From Neobacillus sp. Marseille-Q6967 (lineage in GTDB: Bacteria > Bacillota > Bacilli > Bacillales > Cytobacillaceae), in contig NZ_CAMGZB010000002.1 of assembly GCF_946151075.1 (NCBI RefSeq), forward strand, positions 124,001-188,000: a DNA stretch of 64,000 bases, written 5' to 3'. Positions within the stretch are counted from its first letter, which is position 1. The number at the start of each line of letters is the position of its first letter. The position numbers were made by a program, and so were the translations under genes. The notes below the pieces were generated by a model. The model saw nothing but the letters and a program-made list of their open reading frames with translations, searched no databases and was not told where the DNA came from. Shown in pieces: positions 1 to 10,992 of this stretch.

Positions 1-1
1 T

Positions 2-76
2 GCCCGGATAAAAGTAGATCCAGAAGATGTAAAAGAAAAAACTATGAGGCTCGCTATTATCGGTAAAAGTGAGTGA
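2..76 (+). CDS. C-terminal end of a probable malic enzyme (partial)
   Basis: Only the last 24 codons and a TGA stop lie in the window; the upstream part is missing. The visible tail (ARIKVDPEDVKEK, ending in IIGKSE) reads as a normal soluble C-terminus. In related Bacillus genomes the gene directly before the GntR regulator and accD is an NAD(P)-dependent malic enzyme (YtsJ/MaeB type), which decarboxylates malate to pyruvate. The identification rests mainly on this gene order, since 24 residues are too few for a domain call. The following regulator gene starts 7 bp after the stop, so the two may be co-transcribed. Confidence 0.45.
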   Translation, partial: ARIKVDPEDVKEKTMRLAIIGKSE

Positions 77-83
77 GATATAA

Positions 84-707
84 GTGACGACTACAAAAGT
101 CTATTTAGAAATTGTTAAAAAGCTGAGAGAAATGATATCTGCAGATGGACTAAAATCTGGTGATAAAATTCCTTCAGAACGGGAATTATCGGAGCGCCTG
201 AATGTCGGGCGCTCTTCCGTTCGTGAGGCATTAAGAGCACTTGAATTATTGGGATTAATTGAGACAAGGCGTGGAGAAGGTACATATATTAGGGACTTTC
301 GCGGCAATCAGCTTGTGCAAATTTTGGGGACTTTTATTCTTCAGGATGAAAAAGCCAAAAGTGATGTTGTCGAAACAAAGAATTTAATTGAAATGGATTG
401 TCTTCGTTTAGCGATCCATCGCATTAATAAGACTAATGTATTAGAATTAAAAAAGCTTGTTGATTCTAATCAATTAGACGATGACCATTTTTTTTATTCT
501 ATTATTGAAATGGCAGACAATCATCTATTCAAAAGAATTTGGATGATTCTAAAGGATTATTATTATTCCTTGAATATCCAAAAACCAGAATATAGCAAAG
601 AAAACTTTTTATTATTGCTAGACGCCTTGAATGCGAGGAATGAGGAAAAGACACTATTGGCCTATCGACAGTTAAGAAATTTGTCTATTTCTACCGACAA
701 ATACTAA
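84..707 (+). CDS. GntR/FadR-subfamily transcriptional regulator
   Basis: A 207-aa DNA-binding regulator. The N-terminal winged helix-turn-helix spans roughly residues 5-70 and carries the GntR signature (SGDKIPSERELSERL, then GRSSVREALRALE and GLIETRRGEGTYI). The C-terminal half is helical and resembles a shortened FCD effector domain. The start is a GTG at 84, 7 bp after the malic enzyme stop, with only a weak GTGAG ribosome site. It sits just upstream of accDA, as in other Bacillus genomes. A TGGTCTGACCA-centred palindrome at 783-797, typical of FadR-subfamily operators, lies between it and accD, so it may control accDA. Its ligand cannot be read from the sequence. Confidence 0.85.
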   Translation: MTTTKVYLEIVKKLREMISADGLKSGDKIPSERELSERLNVGRSSVREALRALELLGLIETRRGEGTYIRDFRGNQLVQILGTFILQDEKAKSDVVETKNLIEMDCLRLAIHRINKTNVLELKKLVDSNQLDDDHFFYSIIEMADNHLFKRIWMILKDYYYSLNIQKPEYSKENFLLLLDALNARNEEKTLLAYRQLRNLSISTDKY

Positions 708-750
708 CAGATTTTGAGGGATTTATACTTTATCATTAAGAGACAAGCAT

Positions 751-775
751 CGCCCAATGGATATGGGCATTTTTA
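751..775 (+). terminator. Weak terminator-like hairpin after the GntR gene
   Basis: GCCCA (752-756) pairs with TGGGC (764-768) across a 7-nt loop and is followed by ATTTTTAG. The stem is only 5 bp, so termination is probably partial. Confidence 0.35.
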
Positions 776-782
776 GTTAGTT

Positions 783-797
783 GGTGGTCTGACCACC
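783..797. promoter_or_regulatory. Candidate GntR/FadR-type operator
   Basis: GGTGGTC-T-GACCACC is a perfect 15-bp palindrome. Its TGGTNNNACCA core is the known operator pattern of FadR-subfamily GntR proteins such as PdhR and E. coli FadR. A second short palindrome, TTCGG-A-CCGAA, follows at 800-810. The position in the accD upstream region, next to a GntR gene, suggests that regulator binds here. Confidence 0.55.
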
Positions 798-912
798 TTT
801 TCGGACCGAAGAGGTTTGAAGTGCCTGTATTATAGGCAAAACTCAATATATAGTAAACGAAAAAATCTGTACCAAAACCTTGATTTTTTCATTGAGGGAG
901 GTTTAGGCAATC

Positions 913-1788
913 TTGCTTAAAGAACTTTTTACAAAAAATAATCAAAAAAAGAAAAAATATGCGACCATTCCGACTGAGGCTGCAAAGAGTGATGTACCAG
1001 AAGGTATTATGACCAAATGTCCGGGTTGTAAAACAATCATGTATACAAAAGAACTGAATAAAAACTTGAAGGTTTGTTTACATTGCGGCTACCACTTTCC
1101 GATGAATGCGAAAGAGCGGATTGGCAGTTTTATCGATGAAGGCAGCTTCGAGGAGTTTAATGAAAACATGGTTTCGGAAAACCCGCTGAACTTCCCTGAC
1201 TATTTAGATAAGCTTGAAAAGGATCGTCAAAAAACAAAGATAAATGAAGCGGTTGTTACTGGCAGCGGAACGGTTAATGGGAAAAGAATCGTCACAGCGA
1301 TTATGGATTCTACTTTCCGAATGGGAAGTATGGGATCTGTTGTAGGGGAAAAGATTACCCGTGCGATTGAAAAGGCTGACGAGATGGCAGTTCCTTTTAT
1401 CATCTTTACTGCATCAGGCGGAGCAAGGATGCAGGAGGGAGTTCTAAGCTTAATGCAAATGGCGAAAACGAGTGTTGCACTGAAGCGTTTTAGTGAAAAT
1501 GGCGGATTAATCATTTCCATCATGACACATCCGACGACTGGCGGCGTATCGGCTAGTTTTGCCAGCTTAGGTGATTTTAACTTTGCAGAGCCGGGAGCCC
1601 TAATTGGTTTTGCCGGCCGGAGGGTCATTGAACAATCTATCCGCGAAGAATTACCGGAAGATTTCCAAACAGCTGAATTTCTTTTAAAACATGGTCAGCT
1701 TGATGCTATTATCTCTCGAACCGAATTAGTTGAAAAAATCACAAACATTCTTGAAATTCATCAACCAGGAGGTGAGCTGGAATGGTAG
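913..1788 (+). CDS. accD: Acetyl-CoA carboxylase, carboxyltransferase beta subunit
   Basis: A 291-aa subunit of the carboxyltransferase that moves CO2 from biotin on the carrier protein to acetyl-CoA, giving malonyl-CoA for fatty acid synthesis. An N-terminal zinc ribbon is visible (C36, C39, C55, C58; CPGC and CLHC), followed by the crotonase-like carboxyltransferase fold with the [11 protein letters not shown] and [14 protein letters not shown] segments. Translation starts at TTG (913) behind the GGGAGGT site near 896. The stop overlaps accA by 7 bp, so the two subunits are translationally coupled. Length is normal for the family. Confidence 0.97.
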   Translation: MLKELFTKNNQKKKKYATIPTEAAKSDVPEGIMTKCPGCKTIMYTKELNKNLKVCLHCGYHFPMNAKERIGSFIDEGSFEEFNENMVSENPLNFPDYLDKLEKDRQKTKINEAVVTGSGTVNGKRIVTAIMDSTFRMGSMGSVVGEKITRAIEKADEMAVPFIIFTASGGARMQEGVLSLMQMAKTSVALKRFSENGGLIISIMTHPTTGGVSASFASLGDFNFAEPGALIGFAGRRVIEQSIREELPEDFQTAEFLLKHGQLDAIISRTELVEKITNILEIHQPGGELEW

Positions 1789-2759
1789 GGGAACTAGAAT
1801 TTGAACGTCCGATAATTCAATTAAGAAATAAAATTGCAGAACTGAAGGAATTTACAAATACGACGGATGTTGACTTATCCTCAGAAATAGAGAAATTAGA
1901 AATGCGTCTGGAAAAGCTGGAGAAAGATATATATGAAAATATTAAGCCATGGGACCGAGTGCAGATTGCCCGTCACCCTAATCGTCCAACTACACTTGAT
2001 TATATATCCTATTTATTTGATGGATTCTTTGAGTGCCATGGTGACAGAGCCTTTGGTGATGATGAAGCCATTGTTGGCGGTGTGGCAAAATTTAGAGGAT
2101 TACCGGTAACAGTAATCGGTCATCAAAGGGGAAAAGATACAAAAGAAAATATCCGGCGAAATTTTGGTATGCCTCATCCTGAAGGGTATAGGAAAGCTCT
2201 TCGATTAATGAAGCAGGCGGATAAATTTAAACGGCCAATTATTTGCTTTATTGATACAAAAGGGGCTTACCCTGGCAAAGCAGCAGAGGAAAGAGGTCAA
2301 AGTGAGGCCATTGCCCGCAACTTGTTTGAAATGGCCGGTTTGAGAGTCCCTGTCATATGTATTGTGATTGGTGAAGGAGGAAGCGGCGGTGCACTCGCAC
2401 TTGGTGTTGGGAACCGTATGTATATGCTTGAGAATTCAACCTACTCGGTTATTTCACCAGAAGGTGCTGCAGCTATTTTATGGAAAGACGCAGCCCATGC
2501 GAAAAAAGCCGCTGAATCAATGAAAATTACAGCTCCTGACCTTAAAGAACTGGGAATAATAGATGAAATTATTCCAGAAATCAAGGGTGGGGCACATAAA
2601 GATGTACAACAACAGGCAGAAGCCATTGATACGATTCTTAAAAAATCATTAAAGGAACTTATGAGTCTTACAGATGAGGAATTGGTATCGGATCGTTATA
2701 ATCGATTCAGAACCATTGGTGAATACACTTTCATTAAGGACTATATAAGTGCACTATAA
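1782..2759 (+). CDS. accA: Acetyl-CoA carboxylase, carboxyltransferase alpha subunit
   Basis: A 325-aa partner of AccD in the heterotetrameric carboxyltransferase. The N-terminal helical segment (about residues 1-55) is followed by the carboxyltransferase domain. That domain contains the [18 protein letters not shown] segment, [10 protein letters not shown], and the oxyanion glycine stretch [17 protein letters not shown] 1782 lies inside the accD 3' end, and the AGGAGGTGAG ribosome site sits within accD codons just upstream. A strong terminator follows at 2761, so accDA forms a compact unit here. Confidence 0.97.
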   Translation: MVGELEFERPIIQLRNKIAELKEFTNTTDVDLSSEIEKLEMRLEKLEKDIYENIKPWDRVQIARHPNRPTTLDYISYLFDGFFECHGDRAFGDDEAIVGGVAKFRGLPVTVIGHQRGKDTKENIRRNFGMPHPEGYRKALRLMKQADKFKRPIICFIDTKGAYPGKAAEERGQSEAIARNLFEMAGLRVPVICIVIGEGGSGGALALGVGNRMYMLENSTYSVISPEGAAAILWKDAAHAKKAAESMKITAPDLKELGIIDEIIPEIKGGAHKDVQQQAEAIDTILKKSLKELMSLTDEELVSDRYNRFRTIGEYTFIKDYISAL

Positions 2760-2760
2760 A

Positions 2761-2788
2761 AAAACGTGCCCATGCAGGCACGTTTTTT
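2761..2788 (+). terminator. Rho-independent terminator after accA
   Basis: AAAACGTGCC (2761-2770) pairs with GGCACGTTTT (2777-2786) over a 6-nt loop, followed by a T run. Confidence 0.9.
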
Positions 2789-4026
<1,238 letters not shown>

Positions 4027-4054
4027 CGATTAGGCAAATTAGGGAGGATACAGA

Positions 4055-5818
4055 ATGTTTCGAAAAACTAAAATCGTTTGTACGATTGGTCCCGCAAGTG
4101 AAAGTGTGGAAAAACTCACGCAATTAATAGAAGCGGGTATGAATGTAGCACGTCTTAACTTTTCTCACGGGGATTTCCAAGAACATGGTCAGAGAATTCA
4201 AAATATCCGTGAAGCTGCAAAACGTACGGGTAAAACAGTGGCGATTCTCCTTGATACAAAGGGGCCGGAAATTCGTACTCATAACATGCAGAATGGTGCG
4301 ATTGAATTAACCTCTGGTAACCAAATCATTGTGTCAATGAACGAGGTGGAAGGAACACCTGAAAAATTTTCAATTACATACCCAGGTTTAATTGAAGATG
4401 TTCATGTTGGGTCAAAAATTTTACTTGATGACGGTTTAATCGGATTAGAAGTTCTTTCCATTGATAAGGCCGCAAATGAAATCACTACCCAAATTTTAAA
4501 CAGCGGGACATTGAAAAATAAAAAAGGTGTAAACGTACCAGGGGTTTCCGTAAATCTGCCTGGTATTACTGAAAAAGATACTCAAGATATTATCTTTGGT
4601 ATTGAACAAGGTATTGATTTTATTGCTGCTTCTTTTGTAAGACGCGCTAAAGATGTATTAGAAATTCGTCAGTTGTTAGAGGAAAAACAAGCGAATCATA
4701 TCTGCATTATTCCTAAAATTGAGAATCAAGAAGGCGTTGATAATATTGATGAAATCCTTGAAATCTCAGATGGCTTAATGGTTGCCCGCGGTGACCTTGG
4801 CGTTGAAATCCCTGCTGAAGAAGTACCACTTGTACAAAAAATGCTGATTAAAAAATGTAATTTCTTTGGCAAGCCTGTTATTACCGCTACACAGATGCTT
4901 GATTCTATGCAGCGTAACCCTCGTCCTACCCGTGCAGAAGCTAGTGACGTTGCAAACGCTATTTTTGACGGTACAGATGCCATCATGCTTTCTGGTGAAA
5001 CGGCTGCAGGGCTATACCCTGTTGAAGCTGTTCAAACCATGCATAATATTGCATCAAGGGCAGAGCAAGCATTAGATCATAAAGAGATTCTTTCCCAGCG
5101 CAGCAAAGACACTGAACATAATCTTACAGATGCGATTGGACAATCTGTTGCCCATACAGCGTTAAATCTTGATGTAAACGCGATTATTACACCGACAGAA
5201 AGCGGTCATACAGCAAGAATGATTTCAAAATACCGTCCTAAAGCACCAATTGTGGCTGTAACGTATCATGAACGGGTTTGCCGCCGCTTAGCTTTAACTT
5301 GGGGAGTATACTCGCAGCTTGGAAGAGTTTGTACTTCTACAGATGAAATGTTAGATACTGCTGTAGAAGAAAGTGTAAACAGCGGTATTGTAAAACATGG
5401 TGATTTAGTTGTTATTACAGCTGGTGTACCAGTAGGTGAAACAGGTACTACTAACTTGATGAAGATTCATGTAGTTGGTGATGTCATCGTAAAAGGTCAA
5501 GGTATTGGCCGTAAGTCTGCTTTTGGTAAAGTAGTGACTGCCCAAAATGCACAGGAGGCTTTTGATAAAGTTAAACCTGGTAACATTCTGGTGACAATTG
5601 GAACAGATCGTGATATGGTGCCGGCAATTGAAAAATGTGCTGCTCTTATTACAGAAGAAGGCGGATTAACAAGCCATGCAGCAGTTGTTGGTTTGAGCCT
5701 GGGTATTCCAGTTATCGTAGGTGTAGAAAATGCATTAGAATTATTCAGAGACGGACAGGAAGTTACAGTAGATTCTTCACGCGGAGTCGTTTATAACGGC
5801 CATGCCAGCGTTTTATAA
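4055..5818 (+). CDS. pyk: Pyruvate kinase with C-terminal PEP-utiliser domain
   Basis: Transfers phosphate from phosphoenolpyruvate to ADP, the last step of glycolysis. At 587 aa it is the long Bacillus-type enzyme. The TIM-barrel and B domain cover about residues 1-330 ([55 protein letters not shown]). The allosteric C domain follows to about 475. An extra C-terminal domain resembling the PEP-utilising phosphohistidine domain ([11 protein letters not shown]) ends the protein. That extra domain keeps its histidine. It is co-transcribed with pfkA and ends at a strong terminator. Confidence 0.97.
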   Translation: MFRKTKIVCTIGPASESVEKLTQLIEAGMNVARLNFSHGDFQEHGQRIQNIREAAKRTGKTVAILLDTKGPEIRTHNMQNGAIELTSGNQIIVSMNEVEGTPEKFSITYPGLIEDVHVGSKILLDDGLIGLEVLSIDKAANEITTQILNSGTLKNKKGVNVPGVSVNLPGITEKDTQDIIFGIEQGIDFIAASFVRRAKDVLEIRQLLEEKQANHICIIPKIENQEGVDNIDEILEISDGLMVARGDLGVEIPAEEVPLVQKMLIKKCNFFGKPVITATQMLDSMQRNPRPTRAEASDVANAIFDGTDAIMLSGETAAGLYPVEAVQTMHNIASRAEQALDHKEILSQRSKDTEHNLTDAIGQSVAHTALNLDVNAIITPTESGHTARMISKYRPKAPIVAVTYHERVCRRLALTWGVYSQLGRVCTSTDEMLDTAVEESVNSGIVKHGDLVVITAGVPVGETGTTNLMKIHVVGDVIVKGQGIGRKSAFGKVVTAQNAQEAFDKVKPGNILVTIGTDRDMVPAIEKCAALITEEGGLTSHAAVVGLSLGIPVIVGVENALELFRDGQEVTVDSSRGVVYNGHASVL

Positions 5819-5823
5819 TTATT

Positions 5824-5853
5824 AAAAAAGAAGGGGTAATCCCTTCTTTTTTT
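5824..5853 (+). terminator. Terminator after pyk
   Basis: AAAAAAGAAGGG (5824-5835) pairs with CCCTTCTTTTTT (5841-5852) across GTAAT; the T run is part of the stem and tail. Confidence 0.92.
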
Positions 5854-5901
5854 TAGGCATTATAATATAATAAATACAAGCTGGTTTGAAGGAGATAGAA
5901 C

Positions 5902-6288
5902 ATGCGATACTTGGCTTTACTGATTATTGTTATCCCTGCCATTGATATTGGAGTCTTACTATTATCAGGTAAAACATTTGGCTTTTTTCCAACGATTGTT
6001 CTAATCATTCTAACAGGAGTGATCGGTGCCTATTTAGCGAAGAAAGAAGGGATTCAGACCTTTAGAAGAGCCCAGGAACAACTCGCCTATGGACAAATCC
6101 CTGGTGAATCTGTGTTGGATGGTATATGCATTATTATTGGCGGAACCCTTCTTTTAACACCTGGGTTTGTGACTGATTTACTCGGCTTTCTTTTGCTGTT
6201 CCCTCCATCAAGGAAACCGTTTAAACTTTTAATGAAGAACATTTTACGCAGGAAAATCGAAAAAGGAAATATCAAAATTATCAAATAA
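5902..6288 (+). CDS. fxsA: FxsA family membrane protein
   Basis: A 128-aa inner membrane protein with hydrophobic segments near residues 3-20, 28-45 and 75-100. A cytoplasmic basic tail (RKPFKLLMKNILRRKIEKG) ends it. This is the layout of FxsA/YtzA proteins, named for suppression of F exclusion of phage T7; the Bacillus role is not established. ATG 5902 follows a GAAGGAG site. It sits between pyk and convergent ytvI, as in B. subtilis. Confidence 0.85.
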   Translation: MRYLALLIIVIPAIDIGVLLLSGKTFGFFPTIVLIILTGVIGAYLAKKEGIQTFRRAQEQLAYGQIPGESVLDGICIIIGGTLLLTPGFVTDLLGFLLLFPPSRKPFKLLMKNILRRKIEKGNIKIIK

Positions 6289-6321
6289 AAAACGTCAACC
6301 TTCAAAAGAGGTTGACGTTTA
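6289..6321. terminator. Bidirectional terminator between fxsA and ytvI
   Basis: AAACGTCAACC (6290-6300) pairs with GGTTGACGTTT (6310-6320) over a 9-nt loop. A/T runs on both sides let it serve both convergent genes. Confidence 0.88.
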
Positions 6322-7437
6322 TTATGATTCCTTCCCTTTGATGAAGGCCCAAACATCGTGAAAAACATTGGCACGATACATGGTACTGACAATCACAAGG
6401 GTGACTGGCCCAACAATTAAACCTAAGAAACCGATTAATTTAAAGCCGACAAAAAGTGCAATTAACGTTGCCAGCGGATCAAGACCAATATTCGAGGAAA
6501 GTACTTTTGGCTCCATAATTTGCCTTTGTACGAGGACTACGACATAAAGAATTCCTAATCCAAGAGCAAGTCCAATATTGCCGGTTATGATTTCATAAAT
6601 AATCCATGGAACAAAGATTGCCCCTGTTCCGAGATATGGGATGATATCAACAATTCCTGCTATCAATGCAATCGTTATCGCATAGTCAATCCGAAGAATC
6701 AATAGGCCGATTAAGATGATGACCGTTGTGAATGAAACAAGTGTTAACTGGGCTTTTAAAAAACCGAACAATGCCTTTTTTAAATCCACAAAAACCGTTT
6801 GGCTGCTTTTTTTTGCTCGTTCAGGTAAAAGCTTACTTCCGAGGGCTGATAATCTTTCCCAATCTTTACTAATAAAGAAGGTTGCAAGGAAAGAAAATAT
6901 TAAAACAGTCGCTGCATTTGGAAACCAAGAGATAATAACGGGAATGCTCCCGAAAAGATTTTGGATGAAGTTTCCTACAGTAGTACCGATCGAAGCTCCG
7001 ACATTTTGGATATTACCAATAATCGTATCCTGCTGTCCGGCATCAAGTTTATTAAACACACTTGTCAGCTGGTTATATAGAGGAATGATTTGGGCGGTAA
7101 TATAGTCCTCTATGTACTTGATTAAGGTATCTAAATGTTCAGGAACGACTTTGGCTAAGTAGTTAGCTCCTGATACAATCTCTGCGACTAAGAGCGTAAC
7201 TAATCCTGCTATAAAGGCAATAATAATGATTAAAGCAATAAATACGGCTAAACCGCGTGGCATGCGTATTTTTTTCTCAAGGATGTTGACGAGCGGATTC
7301 ATTAAAAAGGCAATAACCAATGCAATAAGAAATGGATATGTCACTTTTGATAAATAATAAAATGCAAAGACGGCTAAAATGACAATCCCAATGACTAGCA
7401 GAAATCGGATCGTTCGATTAATGTACGTTGCATTCAA
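6322..7437 (-). CDS. ytvI: AI-2E family transporter / YtvI-type membrane protein
   Basis: A 371-aa polytopic membrane protein with about eight hydrophobic segments, including two at the N-terminus (residues 11-50) and a long conserved block at the C-terminus (SSNIGLDPLATLIALFVG, then GLIVGPVTLVI). These are typical of the AI-2E/PerM family. The B. subtilis orthologue at this locus is YtvI, annotated as a sporulation integral membrane protein; the transported substrate is unknown. The start is TTG at 7437, 8 nt after a GGGAGG site. It is transcribed against its neighbours. Confidence 0.85.
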   Translation of the reverse strand: MNATYINRTIRFLLVIGIVILAVFAFYYLSKVTYPFLIALVIAFLMNPLVNILEKKIRMPRGLAVFIALIIIIAFIAGLVTLLVAEIVSGANYLAKVVPEHLDTLIKYIEDYITAQIIPLYNQLTSVFNKLDAGQQDTIIGNIQNVGASIGTTVGNFIQNLFGSIPVIISWFPNAATVLIFSFLATFFISKDWERLSALGSKLLPERAKKSSQTVFVDLKKALFGFLKAQLTLVSFTTVIILIGLLILRIDYAITIALIAGIVDIIPYLGTGAIFVPWIIYEIITGNIGLALGLGILYVVVLVQRQIMEPKVLSSNIGLDPLATLIALFVGFKLIGFLGLIVGPVTLVIVSTMYRANVFHDVWAFIKGKES

Positions 7438-7649
7438 CCATAAGGCCTCCCTTTTCAGAGAATACTGATAATTTTAGTTTAACATTTTTTTCTAAAATCT
7501 GCATGATTTTGGCACGATAATTCATTTCGTGTATAGAAATATAAGTATATTGTGACTGAACACTTTTACCCGGCTTTTTCTTTACAGTGGTGAAGTTTTA
7601 CTATATAAAAGAAAAGTTTTTGTAAAATATTAATGAAAAGGTGATGTTA

Positions 7650-8111
7650 TTGTTTAGTGAGTCGATGTTATTTTTAATATTGTTATTGATAATCGGAATC
7701 GTGGCAAAAAATAATTCCCTATTAATTGCGATTGGTGTGCTATTTATTTTAAAAATAAGCGGATTAGATTCTAAATCTTTTACTCTGTTACAAAGCAAGG
7801 GAATTAATTGGGGAGTTACCGTTATCACCATTGCAGTCTTAGCTCCAATTGCCAGCGGGGAAATTGGATTTAAAGATTTATCAAGTGCTTTTAAATCACC
7901 CATTGCTTGGGTTGCCTTGATTTCCGGCATAATAGTTGCCCTTTTGGCAAAGGGCGGTGTATCATTATTAACAAGTGATCCCCAGGTTACAACCGCATTG
8001 GTACTCGGTACCATCTTAGCCGTATCCCTATTCAAGGGGGTAGCGGTAGGTCCTCTTATAGGTGCTGGAATTGCCTATTCTGCGCTTAAAATAATCAAAT
8101 TTTTTAGTTAG
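7650..8111 (+). CDS. ytwI: DUF441 family membrane protein (YtwI-like)
   Basis: A small membrane protein with four or five hydrophobic segments (residues about 5-20, 25-42, 58-75, 85-108, 115-150) and no charged catalytic motif. I choose the TTG at 7650 (153 aa, MFSESMLF) because an AAAGGTG ribosome site lies 6 nt upstream. The in-frame GTG 7641 and ATG 7644 lie within that site. DUF441 proteins of Bacilli are uncharacterised. The locus matches ytwI, just before citZ in B. subtilis. Confidence 0.8.
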   Translation: MFSESMLFLILLLIIGIVAKNNSLLIAIGVLFILKISGLDSKSFTLLQSKGINWGVTVITIAVLAPIASGEIGFKDLSSAFKSPIAWVALISGIIVALLAKGGVSLLTSDPQVTTALVLGTILAVSLFKGVAVGPLIGAGIAYSALKIIKFFS

Positions 8112-8157
8112 ATATTTTGTGAAATAATATTTTTTTCTACTTTTCGGCTCCTTTCCA

Positions 8158-8186
8158 TTCACAAAAATCTGATAATTGTTTATAAT
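8158..8186 (+). promoter_or_regulatory. Sigma-A promoter of citZ
   Basis: TTCACA (8158-8163) and TATAAT (8181-8186) are separated by exactly 17 bp. Transcription would begin near 8192, giving a leader of about 275 nt before citZ. Confidence 0.75.
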
Positions 8187-8191
8187 AGGAC

Positions 8192-8206
8192 TTGAAAGCG
8201 CATCCT
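8192..8206 (+). promoter_or_regulatory. cre-like CcpA site at the citZ start
   Basis: TTGAAAGCGCATCCT fits the published cre consensus WTGNAANCGNWNNCW at every fixed position. It lies immediately downstream of the citZ -10 box, where CcpA bound to HPr-Ser-P would block transcription. CcpA repression of citZ is known in B. subtilis; that it applies here is inferred. Confidence 0.65.
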
Positions 8207-8244
8207 TTCTTACATATTTCATATTAATATGCTAGATTACTTGT

Positions 8245-8268
8245 AAAATAACTTTTTGAAAGTTATTT
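8245..8268. promoter_or_regulatory. Dyad in the citZ leader
   Basis: AAATAACTTT is followed by a short centre and AAAGTTATTT, an almost perfect 10-bp dyad about 55 bp inside the citZ transcript. It contains ATAA and TTAT half sites like those recognised by LysR-type CcpC, but the spacing is not the usual one. It could instead be an mRNA hairpin. Nothing else clear is seen between here and the ribosome site at 8456. Confidence 0.35.
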
Positions 8269-8469
8269 ATTTTCGTGAATGAACCCGAGCAAGCGCTCAA
8301 TCTAGTAAATGTTGAAAGGGCCGCCTGAAATGTTAATTGACTTTTTAAGGGGATTAACATTGTTTTGATGCTATTCTTTTGAACATGGCTAAGATTCTTG
8401 CAGTTTTAGCTATAAGAATATTTATACAAATGGGTATGGGGAAATTAGAATGCGAAGGAGAGATTTTTT

Positions 8470-9588
8470 ATGACAGTAACACGTGGTCTTGAAGGGGTAG
8501 TGGCAACAACTTCCTCTATCAGCTCCATTATTGATGACACGCTGACTTATGTTGGTTATAACATCGATGATTTAGCTGATAATGCAAGTTTTGAAGAGGT
8601 CATCTATTTATTATGGCACCGCAAACTGCCAACAGCATCTCAATTAGCAGAATTAAAAACGCAACTTGCAGAAAATGCGGCCCTTCCACAGGAAGTAATT
8701 GAACACTTTAAGATGTATCCGATTCAAAAAGTACATCCAATGGGAGCTCTTCGTTCAGCTGTATCCCTATTAGGTTTATACGATGATGAAGCTGATTTAA
8801 TGGATGAGGAATCAAACTACCAGAAAGCGGTTCGTCTACAAGCAAAAATGCCTGCGATTGTTACAACTTTTGCACGGGTGAGAAAAGGGTTAGACCCGAT
8901 CGCTCCACGCAAGGATTTAAGTTTTGCTGCTAACTTTCTTTACATGTTAACAGGCAATGAGCCGGACGAAATTGCTGTAGATGCTATGAATAAAGCACTT
9001 GTGCTTCATGCAGACCATGAATTAAATGCGTCTACGTTTACAGCACGCGTGTGCGTTGCAACATTATCCGATATATATTCAGGTGTTACTGCAGCAATCG
9101 GCGCGTTAAAAGGTCCTCTTCATGGCGGAGCTAATGAAGCGGTAATGAAAATGTTAAAAGAAATTGGTACACTTGAAAATGTTGAGCCTTATGTGCGCGG
9201 CAAACTTGAGAAAAAAGAAAAAATCATGGGCTTTGGACACCGTGTTTACCGCTTAGGAGATCCACGTGCAAAGCATTTAAGAGCGATGTCTAAAAAATTA
9301 ACTGAATTAACTGGCGAGCCACATTGGTATGAAATGTCTGAAAAAATTGAAAGCATCGTGACTGGCGAGAAGAAATTACCGCCAAACGTTGATTTCTACT
9401 CTGCATCTATGTACCACAGCTTAGGAATTGACCATGATCTCTTTACACCTATCTTTGCTGTGAGCAGGGTTTCAGGCTGGCTGGCACACATTCTTGAACA
9501 GTATGAAAACAATCGTTTAATCCGCCCGCGTGCTGAGTATACAGGCCCAGGAATGCAATCTTATGTTCCAGTGGAACAAAGAGGTTAA
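8470..9588 (+). CDS. citZ: Citrate synthase
   Basis: Condenses acetyl-CoA and oxaloacetate to citrate, entering the TCA cycle. The 372-aa length is the short Gram-positive type. Catalytic segments are visible: GPLHGGANEAVMKML with an active-site histidine, GFGHRVYRLGDPRAKHL with the second histidine, and PNVDFYSASMY with the aspartate. ATG 8470 follows a GGAGAG site. It heads the citZ-icd-mdh cluster. The upstream promoter with a cre-like site suggests catabolite repression. Confidence 0.97.
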   Translation: MTVTRGLEGVVATTSSISSIIDDTLTYVGYNIDDLADNASFEEVIYLLWHRKLPTASQLAELKTQLAENAALPQEVIEHFKMYPIQKVHPMGALRSAVSLLGLYDDEADLMDEESNYQKAVRLQAKMPAIVTTFARVRKGLDPIAPRKDLSFAANFLYMLTGNEPDEIAVDAMNKALVLHADHELNASTFTARVCVATLSDIYSGVTAAIGALKGPLHGGANEAVMKMLKEIGTLENVEPYVRGKLEKKEKIMGFGHRVYRLGDPRAKHLRAMSKKLTELTGEPHWYEMSEKIESIVTGEKKLPPNVDFYSASMYHSLGIDHDLFTPIFAVSRVSGWLAHILEQYENNRLIRPRAEYTGPGMQSYVPVEQRG

Positions 9589-9633
9589 AAATTTTACTTT
9601 TTTTCAAAAAATTGTTCTAATAGGAATGTAGGA

Positions 9634-9662
9634 AGAGGTTAGGGTATTAATCTCTAACCTCT
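9634..9662 (+). other. Stem-loop between citZ and icd
   Basis: AGAGGTTAG (9634-9642) pairs with CTAACCTCT (9654-9662) across 11 nt with no T run. It is therefore not a standard terminator and may be an mRNA processing or stabilising element. Confidence 0.5.
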
Positions 9663-9703
9663 GATTCAATCCTTTGATACATAACTAGGAGGGAGAACAT
9701 CAT

Positions 9704-10972
9704 ATGCAAGGCGAAAAAATCACGGTTACAAATGGAGTATTAAACGTTCCGAATAATCCAATCATCCCATTTATTGAAGGAGACGGTATCGGACCTGATA
9801 TTTGGGCTGCTTCCGAGAGAGTTTTGAATGCAGCAGTTGAAAAAGCCTATAAAGGCGAGCGTAAAATAGTATGGAAAGAAGTTTTAGCAGGGGAAAAGGC
9901 ATTTAACCAGACAGGTGAATGGCTTCCACAGGAAACTCTTGATGTTATTAATGAATATTTAATTGCCATCAAAGGTCCATTAACAACTCCAGTTGGCGGC
10001 GGTATCCGCTCACTTAACGTTGCTTTACGCCAAGAGTTAGACTTATTCGTCTGCTTGCGCCCAGTAAGATGGTTTGAAGGGGTACCTTCACCAGTTAAGC
10101 GCCCGCAGGACACAGATATGGTCATCTTCCGTGAAAATACTGAAGATATCTATGCTGGTATCGAATATGAAAAAGGATCAGAGGCAGTTAAGAAGCTTGT
10201 TAACTTCTTACAAACTGAAATGGGCGTTAACAAAATCAGATTCCCAGAGACATCTGGAATTGGAATTAAGCCTGTTTCTGAAGAAGGAACCTCTCGTCTA
10301 GTACGTGCGGCAATCAATTATGCCATCAAAGAAGGCCGTAAATCATTAACCCTAGTGCACAAAGGTAACATTATGAAATTTACTGAGGGTGCATTTAAAA
10401 ACTGGGGTTACGAGCTTGCCGAAAGAGAATTCGGCGATAAAGTATTTACTTGGGCTCAATATGACCGTATTAAAGCAGAGCAAGGTACAGAAGCAGCAAA
10501 CAAAGCTCAAGCTGATGCTGAAGCAGCTGGCAAAATCATCGTAAAAGATGCGATTGCAGACATCTTCTTACAACAAATCTTAACACGTCCGCGTGAGTTT
10601 GATGTTGTTGCAACAATGAACTTAAATGGAGACTATATCTCTGATGCACTTGCTGCACAAGTTGGCGGAATCGGTATTGCTCCAGGAGCAAACATCAACT
10701 ATGAAACTGGACATGCTATTTTCGAAGCAACTCACGGAACTGCACCTAAATACGCAGGTCTTGATAAAGTAAATCCTTCATCCGTTATTTTATCAGGGGT
10801 ATTATTACTTGAGCACTTAGGCTGGAATGAAGCGGCGAAAATGGTTATTAAATCAGTGGAAAAAACAATTGCTTCTAAGGTAGTAACCTATGACTTCGCT
10901 CGTTTAATGGAAGGTGCTACAGAAGTAAAAACTTCCGAGTTTGCGGACGAATTAATTAAGAATATGGAATAA
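9704..10972 (+). CDS. icd: NADP-dependent isocitrate dehydrogenase
   Basis: Oxidatively decarboxylates isocitrate to 2-oxoglutarate with NADP. The 422-aa protein shows the substrate segment [16 protein letters not shown], whose serine corresponds to the phosphorylatable position of the E. coli enzyme. [12 protein letters not shown], the metal-site region [14 protein letters not shown], and the NADP segment [11 protein letters not shown] are also present. ATG 9704 follows an AGGAGGGAG site. The gene lies 115 bp after citZ with only a stem-loop between, so read-through from citZ is expected. Confidence 0.97.
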   Translation: MQGEKITVTNGVLNVPNNPIIPFIEGDGIGPDIWAASERVLNAAVEKAYKGERKIVWKEVLAGEKAFNQTGEWLPQETLDVINEYLIAIKGPLTTPVGGGIRSLNVALRQELDLFVCLRPVRWFEGVPSPVKRPQDTDMVIFRENTEDIYAGIEYEKGSEAVKKLVNFLQTEMGVNKIRFPETSGIGIKPVSEEGTSRLVRAAINYAIKEGRKSLTLVHKGNIMKFTEGAFKNWGYELAEREFGDKVFTWAQYDRIKAEQGTEAANKAQADAEAAGKIIVKDAIADIFLQQILTRPREFDVVATMNLNGDYISDALAAQVGGIGIAPGANINYETGHAIFEATHGTAPKYAGLDKVNPSSVILSGVLLLEHLGWNEAAKMVIKSVEKTIASKVVTYDFARLMEGATEVKTSEFADELIKNME

Positions 10973-10992
10973 TAAGGAAGTTCAATAGAATG

